Of a stretch of 21,522 nt of DNA, positions 1 to 8,200 are shown piece after piece. Positions within the stretch are counted from its first letter, which is position 1, and each line of letters begins with the position of its first letter. Source of the stretch: Stephanodiscus triporus (taxonomy: Eukaryota; Bacillariophyta; Thalassiosirophyceae; Thalassiosirales; Thalassiosiraceae); assembly GCA_036939755.1 (NCBI GenBank), contig JALLAZ010000232.1, positions 1 through 21,522 on the forward strand, read 5' to 3'. The notes beneath the pieces were generated by a model. The model had not been told where the DNA came from and ran no database searches. It worked only from the letters and a program-made list of their open reading frames with translations. Position numbers and translations under genes: made by a program.

Positions 1-1
1 C

Positions 2-376
2 GATACAGCGTTGGAATTGGACAGTCGTGACAACATGACATGCTGTATTGTCATTTTTCCTGGTGTTATTATGGGAGTCGCGGATCATCTCGCAATGAGT
101 ACTCGTTCTAAATTGGGAGTAATGAAACGTCGCCTCGACCGAGAAACGATGTGGGGCAAGCACTCCACGCCCGCCATGCGACATCGTATACGATGTGAGG
201 AACATCGGATACAATGTGATGATCGCAGAAAGAAAGCACAGGCACTGCAGCAGGCAAAAATATCCAAGAGTCGACCTCATACGGCAGCTGGCAAGAAATA
301 CAAGGCTTCGAATTCATATCTATCAATAAACGGCAGATCAAGACATAGCAAGAGTCTCAAGTTGAACCAAATTTAG
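2..376 (+). CDS. PP2C-family protein phosphatase, C-terminal fragment (5' end outside window)
   Basis: The open frame enters from the window edge and ends at TAG 374-376, giving about 124 residues. It begins with DTALELDSRDNMT, the last metal-binding block of PP2C phosphatases, in which the Asp before NMT binds metal. It continues into a basic tail (VMKRRLDRE, KSRPHTAAGKK) that aligns with the tail of the complete PP2C on the opposite strand at 981-2564. The first 32 bases (2-33) match that paralogue exactly, then the two diverge. The catalytic core lies outside the window, so activity cannot be judged. The two genes point at each other and look like an inverted tandem duplication. The tail carries a 21-bp imperfect tandem duplication that its paralogue lacks. 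No ATG opens the frame at the left edge, as expected of a cut gene. Confidence 0.75.
   Translation, partial: DTALELDSRDNMTCCIVIFPGVIMGVADHLAMSTRSKLGVMKRRLDRETMWGKHSTPAMRHRIRCEEHRIQCDDRRKKAQALQQAKISKSRPHTAAGKKYKASNSYLSINGRSRHSKSLKLNQI
184..225 (+). repeat. 21-bp imperfect tandem duplication inside the PP2C tail
   Basis: Two adjacent 21-bp units encode RHRIRCE and EHRIQCD. The paralogous tail at 981-2564 has a different basic stretch here (RAQERVQERRNKQR). The unit keeps the reading frame and adds seven charged residues. Confidence 0.5.
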
Positions 377-980
377 TCATAATGATTGTACTGGAGGAAG
401 AACTAGGCCAACAATCGCAAGGAGACTTTATTCTGTTTATTTTTACACGTAAAATAAATCTTTGTGATTAATGTGGCACAATGTTGCAGATTCTGATGAC
501 ACAAGACTTGCGCGAGAGATTACTGCTTGCTTTTTTGCCAGCATGCCCACAACTTGATTTGGCAAGTTCTGGAAATAAAAAATTAGTGCATATAGTACGT
601 CAAGTGTATTTAAATGCATTTCTTGACCCAGGCATGATTCTTCTTCATGCAATTAATTCAGTCTTGGTCGCCACTGATTGTAGACATTTGATATATCGTC
701 CTCTAAGGGTCTTCATACCTTACAAAAGCTCATAATCCTCTGTGGTGGTCTCGCCATATCAGTTTCTCTTGAGCAACTTCTAAAGGTACAATCCACCAGC
801 AAATGTTAAGAGAGCCAAATCACTCACACAAAAGCAGGTATCTATATCTCTAATAAACCAAGGACTTTTTAGAACCCTTAACAATGTTTGACAGTATAAA
901 GCTCCTATAATTTTTTAGCAAGTGATACGCACTATGACGCCAAAAATGCCCCCCTATCGACACCAATACTTTCTATTGAA
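377..980. other. Intergenic region between convergent PP2C genes
   Basis: This AT-rich spacer lies between two genes that end towards each other, so it should hold both 3' UTRs. Short open frames occur on both strands (for example 481-735 +), but none has a recognisable domain. No RNA gene or strong repeat was seen. Confidence 0.6.
453..458 (+). promoter_or_regulatory. Candidate poly(A) signal AATAAA
   Basis: A canonical AATAAA lies about 77 bp after the TAG of the upstream PP2C fragment, in an AT-rich stretch followed by T-rich sequence. The spacing suits a cleavage signal, but the motif is short and this region is AT-rich, so it may be chance. Confidence 0.35.
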
Positions 981-2564
981 TCAATATCTGTGAATGTTTT
1001 TTGGTCGTCGCTCTTTTGATGAGGAATCTGATGCCACTTTAAGCTTTGTTTGGTGAGCCTTGGTGAGTGCCTGTCGTTGTTTGTTCCTGCGTTCTTGAAC
1101 ACGTTCCTGTGCTCGCTTGGCAGGCGTGGATTTTAAGCCCCAAGCATTTTCGCGATCAAGACGACGCTTCATAACTCCTTTTAAAGAGCTGCTCTTAGTT
1201 CTTTGACAACCCATCTTGACACAAGGAAACATGACGATGCAAAACGTCATATTGTCACGACTGTCCAATTCCAACGCTGTATCTATCATCTCTTCACATA
1301 TNATCATCTCTTCACATATCAGACCCACATCTGTCTCGCCCTCACAATAGACCAATGAATGTACTAGGTCAGAGCATTGTTTATTTGATAATCGGTCCCA
1401 GATACCGTCACACGCCAAGACCAAAAATTCATCATTGGAAGGTTCTCGCGCGTACACAAGAATGTCCGGATGGACGGTGACTCGATGATCTTTTGCCTCA
1501 CTAGATGTGCGACCACTCTCCGTCGCATTACCAAATTTGTATCCAAAGTCGCCAAAGCTCCTCGACACGGCCAAATCGCCATCAACTCTACCATTTCGGA
1601 CGAATCCTCCGTCCTTCTCAACACGTGTCAATTCGACATCATTGCTAGGCTTGTGGTCAAAAGACAGAGGCAGCACCTTATTCTTCTTGGACAGTATCGC
1701 TCGCGAATCCCCAGCGTTGGCGCATATGATGTGTGATGGCGTAATGAGCACTACAACGCCAGTAGAACCAGACCTTTCAAGATTGATGCCCGGCGGCAAG
1801 AGCGATGGATATTGTCGGTCGAAATTCATGATCTTCTCGTGTTCTTGTGTGCCCTTTAGGAAGATGGGGTGAGCGAGATCGCCACCTACGGAATAGACAA
1901 GGTTTTCTAGTTGGGAGAGCTGATCTAATCGAATTTTCCTTTGCGCCTCGATGAGCTTGGTGTCAAGCTCGAGGAAGGTGGATGTCAGTGCCGATTTGAG
2001 GAATTTAAGCCCTTTCACGGAATCACTACTCTTGTATCCCTCGCTCGACAGCGTCAGGTATGCCTGCCAATCCTTCTGCGCAGTTAACGTAGAGACGAGA
2101 TGCTTACCGCAAAATTTACTAGCAAAGCTTCCGCCATGTCCATCGAACACGGCAAACAGGTGATGATCCTTGATTAGCATCGCCTGCTGTGAATTCGATG
2201 CCAGATTGGGGTTGAGAACGTGCGCATCCTCCATGTGCGAGCGCCAGCCCTGCATTTCGGATACGGCGTATCGAAGCTTACTGTTGCCGTCACCCTCATG
2301 ACCCTCACGGCCGTTCGAAGGAGGTGAGAACAATATCACGTCAGCCTCGCCGCGTTCTGTCACCTTGTTTATCACGGGCTCGTCTAGGAATGACGGGATA
2401 TTGCGTTGCAGTATTTTGACCACGCACGGTTTCTTTGTGTCAACGCCTTCTGCTACCGACGAGCATTTTCCCACTCCTTTGTTCTCCGTACATGGTGCCG
2501 TATATACTATATTGTTGCCCATACTTCTTGTATGTTTCATGCAGATGTTTCCTTCTGACTTCAA
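981..2564 (-). CDS. PP2C-family (PPM) Ser/Thr protein phosphatase
   Basis: This predicted 527-residue Mg/Mn-dependent protein phosphatase removes phosphate from Ser/Thr residues. The full motif series is visible: RSHMEDA (108-114), DGHGG (141-145), SGSTG (265-269), AGDSR (284-288), DGDLAVSRSFGD (328-339), ACDGIWD (384-390) and DSRDNMT (434-440). All the metal-binding Asp residues are therefore present. An insert of about 100 residues separates DGHGG from SGSTG, and a basic tail of about 85 residues follows the core. The frame is uninterrupted with no intron. A second ATG at 2522 (Met15) starts MGNNIVYTAPCTEN, which resembles the MG...P.TE N-terminus of yeast-type PP2Cs such as Ptc2, and may be the true start. 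Residues 416-426 read ICEEMXICEEM, an artefact-like duplication around an N. Substrate and location are unknown. Confidence 0.93.
   Translation of the reverse strand: MKSEGNICMKHTRSMGNNIVYTAPCTENKGVGKCSSVAEGVDTKKPCVVKILQRNIPSFLDEPVINKVTERGEADVILFSPPSNGREGHEGDGNSKLRYAVSEMQGWRSHMEDAHVLNPNLASNSQQAMLIKDHHLFAVFDGHGGSFASKFCGKHLVSTLTAQKDWQAYLTLSSEGYKSSDSVKGLKFLKSALTSTFLELDTKLIEAQRKIRLDQLSQLENLVYSVGGDLAHPIFLKGTQEHEKIMNFDRQYPSLLPPGINLERSGSTGVVVLITPSHIICANAGDSRAILSKKNKVLPLSFDHKPSNDVELTRVEKDGGFVRNGRVDGDLAVSRSFGDFGYKFGNATESGRTSSEAKDHRVTVHPDILVYAREPSNDEFLVLACDGIWDRLSNKQCSDLVHSLVYCEGETDVGLICEEMXICEEMIDTALELDSRDNMTFCIVMFPCVKMGCQRTKSSSLKGVMKRRLDRENAWGLKSTPAKRAQERVQERRNKQRQALTKAHQTKLKVASDSSSKERRPKNIHRY
1285..1319. 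repeat. 17-bp exact direct repeat around a single N (probable assembly join)
   Basis: The same 17 bases occur at 1285-1301 and 1303-1319 with one N at 1302. If N is T, the unit is 18 bp. It inserts six codons between GLICEEM and IDTALEL of the PP2C gene without breaking the frame. Removing one unit restores a normal PP2C spacing. The pattern fits two contigs joined without merging their overlap. Confidence 0.8.
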
Positions 2565-3068
2565 TGGATTTCAGTGTCTGTGGTTTGGATGGTGATAGGA
2601 AGTACACTTGTCGCGGTCTTGCTGATGTAAGGTTAGGTATTACAATCCATGACCCTTTTTACAATAATCACCACCCAACGCTCTGTTCGAATTTTTTTGA
2701 TATCTACTCCTACTTACATGGATCGGCCAAAATTCAAAATTATTCAAAAACTCACCGAAATTTCATACTATTCCTTCAGGTAACAAGTATCTGCATGCTA
2801 TGTTAAATATTGACACGCAGCAGCTGAATGCTGAGCTGCTGCTGGCTGCTGGTTCTAGTAGATATCGTAGGATGTACGTATTGAGGGATTGTAAGGGGGC
2901 TGGCCCCCTATTCTTCTTTTTCCAGGAAAAAAACGAAAAAGAAAAAGAAAAAAGACACCTTTTTGTACGTAGGAATAGTAAACAGACTGAACCAAATGTA
3001 GCTGGAAACCCCACCCCCCTCTCTAATTTATCGTACTCTAACTACTCTAACTACTCTAGATAAAAGCT

Positions 3069-3087
3069 TATGCTGAGGCTCAGCATA
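3069..3087. repeat. Perfect hairpin followed by a T run
   Basis: TATGCTGAG and CTCAGCATA form perfect 9-bp arms around a single G, followed shortly by TTTTTT. This looks like an intrinsic terminator, but there is no gene directly upstream and this is eukaryotic DNA, so no role is assigned. Confidence 0.5.
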
Positions 3088-3122
3088 GATTTTTTGTTGG
3101 CCCATCCATGGCCAGGTCCAAG

Positions 3123-3137
3123 GGGAGTGTGCTCAAA
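3123..3137. repeat. 15-bp direct repeat, left copy (possible target-site duplication)
   Basis: GGGAGTGTGCTCAAA occurs here and again exactly at 4721-4735. The right copy stops where the retroelement-like frame begins. See the mobile element entry for 3138-4720. Confidence 0.4.
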
Positions 3138-3427
3138 CAAATAAATACTCCTCTGTTCCACAATTATTCGTATTTTGGCCATTTTTGGCTTGGATTAAGG
3201 GAGCTGTGACAATTTTCATGAGATGGTCCAAGTATATGAAATACGCTAAATTTTTCGCTGAATCGAATGGTGGTGGGGGTTTTATTGAAAACCATTGCAT
3301 CGTCTTCAAATTTAATTCCTCCCTAATGATTTCTCATTGTGTAAAATAGAGTACTGTAGCTAATGTAGCCCAGGTTGTCAAAAAAATGGCGCGGCCAGAC
3401 AAACAATGAAGAATTGTAACAATTCTG

Positions 3428-3707
3428 TACGTACCTACCGTAGGATACTACAGTCTCCAGTACAATTGTGACAAGGGGGAAAATCGAGATATTTTTCTTG
3501 GTACTGTTCCTACAGTAGCTCTCAACGAGAAGCTAGGGGGAGCTCGTGGTTCCCCTAGCTTCTCGTAGAGAGCTACTGTAGGAACAGTATGGAGGGAAAT
3601 ATCTCGATTTTCCCCTTTTTCGCGCTACAGTAGGAACAGTACGGAGGGAAATATCCCAATGTTCCCCTTTTTTGCAATTGTACTGGAGACTGTAGTATCG
3701 TACGTAC
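3428..3707. mobile_element. Foldback / MITE-like element
   Basis: The outer arms are GTACGTAC plus a 25-bp block (3444-3468), repeated in perfect inverse at 3675-3699 and 3700-3707; the left arm has 9 extra bases. Inside, a second inverted repeat pairs about 3473-3540 with 3551-3616 around a centre near 3545, sharing blocks such as CTACTGTAGGAACAGTA and CCCCTAGCTTCTCG. A third partial copy of the inner arm (about 3622-3668) lies in direct orientation. There is no coding capacity. The structure is typical of non-autonomous foldback elements. I could not see a convincing target-site duplication. Confidence 0.7.
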
Positions 3708-4037
3708 CCTAAAAAGAGGTCGCGCGAGCCAGCAGGGTGTTTTGAAATGCCATATGTGTGACATACAGCATGGCCGCCGGGGGCAGCAGATGGTTGTCTC
3801 ATCGAGTATTTCACTGGGAACAAGTTGAGAATGCAACTTCAACGTATTAAGATATATGGCTGAAAAGCCACGCCCTCAATCCGGTTTCCGCTGCCGTTTA
3901 TTCAAGCCAGCGCTGACCGAGACCAATGCGAGGTGTGGGCGCTTTCGGGTTGGCGCCTGCCGGTAAAGTTCGTATGCCATTTGACCCACCAACTCGCTGA
4001 AGTCGTAGCAGATTCTTGTTTCCCGGGCAGCTGCTAA
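3708..4037. other. Non-coding flank of the retroelement remnant
   Basis: About 330 bases lie between the foldback element and the stop codon of the minus-strand frame at 4038. If the retroelement reading is right, this is its 3' untranslated part. No other motif was recognised. Confidence 0.4.
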
Positions 4038-4730
4038 TCAGGATTGCTGGGATCGTCCCCAAGCCCTACGTGCTGCAACCGCCCATCTACCAGCTCGTCG
4101 AGCCGCTTTTAATGCCAAAACCCAGTAGGCCTGTTCCTCGTATGACGCTCTGTACATGGCGCAATGGTCAAGTTCCAGGAGGTATTGACTTTCTGGGGGG
4201 ATCTCTGAAGGAGAAGTCTCTAAGAGCTTGTGTATCTTGCGAAGGACATCCGAGCATAATCGTAAGCGCAGATAGCCCCGTAGCTTGTCGTGCAGCATAT
4301 AGTTGCAGAATATCCACTGGGAATGGGAGATCTGAAGAAGGTGAGAGATGAACACCTTCATCCAGTCAGCTCCGGTTAGTGGGCATGACGGGGATGCCAT
4401 GCAGTGAAGTTGTTGAATCGACGTGATTTCCACCGACACCTTCCCGTGCAAGAATTCTGTCCACCCGATGAGGTCCTGGCCGATGGCTGCTACCCTGACA
4501 TTGAGAGAAACGAAGTTGTCCTCGGTGACCAGTGAGGCGAAGGATCTGGTCCTGCGGAAGAGAAGATATTTCTCAATCCAATATGCAAGTTCTGGGTCAT
4601 TGCCTTCATTTTGGTGCATCCACGTACAGAGTCTGGCTGCACTCTCCTTAAAGAGCATGGTGCGTCCATGGTCGGGGCATCGGTTGAGGTGTGTAGAGGG
4701 CTCGCGTCCCTGACCGCAGTGGGAGTGTGC
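4038..4730 (-). pseudogene. C-terminal remnant of a diatom retroelement-type protein
   Basis: The minus-strand frame is open from a TGA at 4731-4733 to a stop at 4038, about 230 codons. The first ATG is at 4658 but the similarity starts earlier, so this is a fragment and not a complete gene. The order is a partial zinc-finger-like block (CGQGREPSTHLNRCPDHGRT), a Trp-rich helical region (LCTWMHQNEG, YWIEKYLLF), the block ISHSQWIFCNYMLHDKLRGY, then PPESQYLLELD and a basic Ala/Arg tail. I remember the HSQW..N..LHDK.RGYLR pattern from many uncharacterised diatom proteins that often travel with reverse transcriptases; this is memory, not a search. No reverse transcriptase or endonuclease motif is present. 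It may instead be a shortened host gene of the same family. Confidence 0.5.
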
Positions 4731-4735
4731 TCAAA
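4721..4735. repeat. 15-bp direct repeat, right copy (possible target-site duplication)
   Basis: This matches 3123-3137 exactly. The retroelement-like similarity on the minus strand begins at its inner edge, as expected if it is the 5' side of a truncated insertion. Confidence 0.4.
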
Positions 4736-5297
4736 ACTACTTGTCTGTGATATTGCTTTAACAATGGTAGTGGAATAAATCATATTTATCCATACATACA
4801 GTGTAGGGGGGTTGGGGCTCAAAATTATTTACAGCAACAGCAGAAAAAAAATAAAGTCTTTGCTCTATCCTGACAACACCAACATGCCGCTGGCAATACT
4901 GCATAGTACTGCATAAATTTCAAGCAAATTCTGCTGGCTCAAGCTTTATCCATCAACAAGAAAGCACAAATGTCAAAAATAGAGTCCCTTGGGCATATTT
5001 CCAAGTGTGGCATAAGATCTATATTGAAGTACCAAAACTACCAACAGCCAATATCCCCACTGGTCCTCCTCATACTGTGTCACAATCCTCCTATATAAAA
5101 ACACAAAAATACAGTTGATATTACAGCCTTACAAAAAAACATGTTACAAAGGTTCATTCATCATTTAAAATGCCACATATGCACCCACGACATAAGATTC
5201 ACCTCCTCCTCCTCTTACCTCAATGCCATGTGGAATAAGTTTGTTTTGGTTATCTTCATCAACATCGAGCAAGAGAAGTCTCTCAACAATTTTTTGA
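4736..5297. other. AT-rich intergenic region downstream of the MutS2-type gene
   Basis: About 560 bases without a credible gene. It should include the 3' UTR of the gene ending at 5298. No AATAAA was found on the minus strand close to that stop. An A-rich run is present near 4844-4853. Confidence 0.5.
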
Positions 5298-8200
5298 TCA
5301 AAACAACTTTTGCTTCTTGAGCTCAACCATAGTCAGAGCGTCTCCTCCGTCAGCCTGATCCGCTGCCCGGAAGCTCTTGGCCCACTGCCTATCATCTTTA
5401 AGCCATGAACGTATTTTTTTCTTGAGAATTCCGGTGCCATGGCCATGCAATACATAAACCACTGACCGATTTTGCATAGCTGCCTTGCTAAACGCATCAA
5501 TACATTTTCGCTTCGACTCTTCAAAGTTCATCCCGATGCAATCCACGGTGTTCGATTTCGTTTTCATTTTGGTGCCACTATCGCTTGGAGAGGAAGAGGA
5601 TGACATTTCGACGGGGGTGTTGACAGAAGAATCTAAATCCAAGGCTCTTTGTGCCATCTTGGAAAGTCCTCCTCCACCAGTGTTACTCGCATTATTCGAC
5701 TTTCTGACAGCCACGGAAGAGGGCGGGAATGCTATTTCTGTCGTGGTCAGACGAACTGGAACGCCATCCACAGATACTTGAATCTTCTTTCCAACCTGTT
5801 TCACGACCCCCTCCTTTCCGTAAAATGCGCCCCTATCACATATGGCACCCAGGGCAGAAGTTAGTTTGAACAGTAATGCCAGTCACAAAATGATCACAAA
5901 AAAGCTCACCTTTTACAAACTACAACTACGTCGTCAATATTTATGACTGTGATGCCGTTCATTTCTGATATGGGAATCAGCTCAACGTTTGCTGATTGGT
6001 CTTGTTGCTGTTGTTTCAGTCTCGACATGACGCCGGGCAGATTTTCCGCTTCGGACAAAGCCTCTCGCTTAACAATTCTAATATCGCTCCAGCTATCCGC
6101 CACGACCTTCTTGGAAGCGCCGCCACCTTTCAGTTTTTCCAATATGTCTTCAAGTAGTCGTTCCTTCTCCTCGAGCTTTGCGGCAAACTTTCTCGCCTCT
6201 TCTCGTCTGACAGTGAGTTGCGTGAGTTCCAACTTCTCTTGTCTCCTCTTCATCTCTGCCTTAAGCTCAAGCAATTCATCTTCTCGTCTTTGCAAATCCT
6301 CCAATTTCTGATCAACGAGTAGCTTCTGATCCTCGAGGTCTTGTATCAACTCTCCCATCTTACGCGTTTCGGTATCGAGCAATTCGTATGCGCGGTTGAT
6401 CACAGACTCGGGCAGCTTCAACCTTTCCGCCACCGCCAAAGCAAAACTTTCCCCGATCACCCCCGGCATCAACCTGTAGGTTGGCCTGCCGCCGACGAAT
6501 TGCATCCCCGCGACCGCGAATCGATCGTCCGTCATCGCCAATTGCTTTAATTCCAAGTAATGGGTCGTGATGGCCACCCGACATCCCCTATCCAACAACG
6601 CCTCCAGCAGGGCCCGCGCGATCGCGACGCCCTGGTTCGGATCGGTGCCGGAGCCCAATTCGTCCATTAGGACCAAAGCGTCCCTGTCGGCGTTGTTGAG
6701 AACCTCGCGGCACACTAGCATGTGACCGGAGAAGGTGGACAGGTCACCGTCCACCGACTGCGAGTCGCCGATGTCGGCCAGGATCGGCGAGAAGAAATCG
6801 ACGCGGGCGGGATAGATCGATTTGCTCGGTATCGGGATGCCATCGCGGACCATGAGGGCGTACAGGCCGAGGAGTTTCTGCGCGTTCGCGGGAGGGGGGG
6901 GTAAGAAAAAAATGACAAAAATGAAGAAAAAAAACGAAGGGGGAATTTTTGTCGTTTAAATGAACAGTGCTCACCAGGACGATCGTCTTCCCGCCGCTGT
7001 TCGGCCCCGTCAGAATCAAGCCCTGGTTCTTGCCTCGTCCGATGTCGATGTCGCTCCCCACCACCTCCCCCACCGCGCCGGTCCCTCCCCTCCCCCCGCT
7101 CTTCCTCCTCCTGTCGTCCTCCCTGAGCAACAGGATTGGATGCAACGCTTCCCGTACGTGCACCACGCCCTCCGTGCCCACCTCGGGTATGACCCCCCCT
7201 CCTCCCCCTCCTCCCCCCCCCCCCCCCCGCCCAAGTCGCCTACCGAGTCCCACCCGCGCGAGGACGACGTCGAGCTGTCCGAGGCAGGCCACATTCCCCT
7301 CGAGGTCAGACGCGCGATCGACGATCTCCCCCGTCAGCATGCGCCATATCCTCGTTTCCTCCCCTCGCAATTCCGCCTCGATACGACGTAGGTCGTTCGT
7401 CTTGTCGATCGCGAACGTCGGCTCGACGTAAACGGTGTTCCCCGACCGGCTCGCGTCGTGCACGATCCCGCCGACGGAATCGCGAAATTCGCGCCTCACC
7501 GGCACGACGACGCGTCCGTTCATCTCCATGACGAGCGACCCTCCCGATTCCGTGGCGACCTTCCCCCTCATCGAGGGGGAGGCGAGTAGGGAATCGACAT
7601 AGTCGAGGACCTCGCGCCTGGCCTCACGCACGAGCGATCGCAATCGTCCCAACGACGGGAATGTCGTTCCGTCGAGCATGTCGGGATCGTTCGGATCGAA
7701 CGCGTCCAAGAGCAGACGTAGGAGGTCGGGATCCACGCGCATGGATCGTACAAGTTTCGGCAGCTCCACGAACGTCGGCGGCGGCGGCGGTCGCGGCACG
7801 ACAACGTCGTCGTCGTCGTTGTCGTCGTCCTCCTTTTCCTTTTCCTCCTCCGAATCGCCGTTCGCCACGAGAAGCGCATCGCGCCAAAGCAGCACGTCGC
7901 GACAGAGTTCGAGACAATCCGCCACGTCCCTAACCTCCGACCCCGTCAGCACCCTACCATCATCGATTATCGCGTCGAGGTACGGACGAATGTCGATCGT
8001 CGAGGATAGGCCCGGCGGCACGCCCAATTGTACCGTGTTTCCTCCTCCTCGTCGTCGTTGTCCTTTCCCCGACACCCCCCCCTCTCCTTCCCGGTCGTAG
8101 TGGTCGTGCCGTCCGACGTCGTATCGCACGCGAAGGTGATCGCCGTCGAGGAGGGATCCCATCTCGCGCACGGCCGCGTATCGCCGTCGCGCTCCCAGGA

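Larger units (their letters stand above)
2565..3427. other. Intergenic region upstream of PP2C, no gene seen
   Basis: The part next to 2565 should hold the PP2C promoter and 5' UTR. Beyond it are only small structures: a GC hairpin (AGGGGGC/GCCCCCT near 2895), a purine-rich A/G run near 2930-2955, and a TAACTACTC triplet near 3033-3060. The remainder is AT-rich. Open frames at 2763-3063 on both strands lack domains and look like shadows. Confidence 0.55.
3138..4720 (-). mobile_element. Candidate 5'-truncated retroelement bounded by 15-bp direct repeats
   Basis: This 1.58-kb segment sits between identical 15-bp repeats, the length range of LINE target-site duplications. On the minus strand its first codons, just inside the right repeat, read CG-GQ...E...HL..CP. 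That resembles the second half of the zinc-finger found after reverse transcriptase in many non-LTR elements, as if truncation fell just before the second Cys. The remaining frame (to 4038) is a retroelement-like tail. Against this, no poly(A) or simple-repeat tail is seen at 3138, and a foldback element is nested at 3428-3707. Boundaries are an inference. Confidence 0.35.

Noticed and set aside
481..735. 84-codon plus-strand open frame between the PP2C genes
   Set aside because: AT-rich, no domain, overlaps an equally long frame on the other strand; expected by chance in a 3' UTR region.
2763..3063. Overlapping frames on both strands
   Set aside because: They arise from the purine-rich run and simple repeats and show no protein motif.
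3069..3094. Intrinsic-type terminator
   Set aside because: A hairpin plus T run exists, but there is no upstream gene ending here and the genome is eukaryotic.
3533..3842. Two minus-strand frames through the foldback element
   Set aside because: Their sequence repeats with the inverted repeat itself (FPPYCSYC), so they are by-products of the repeat.
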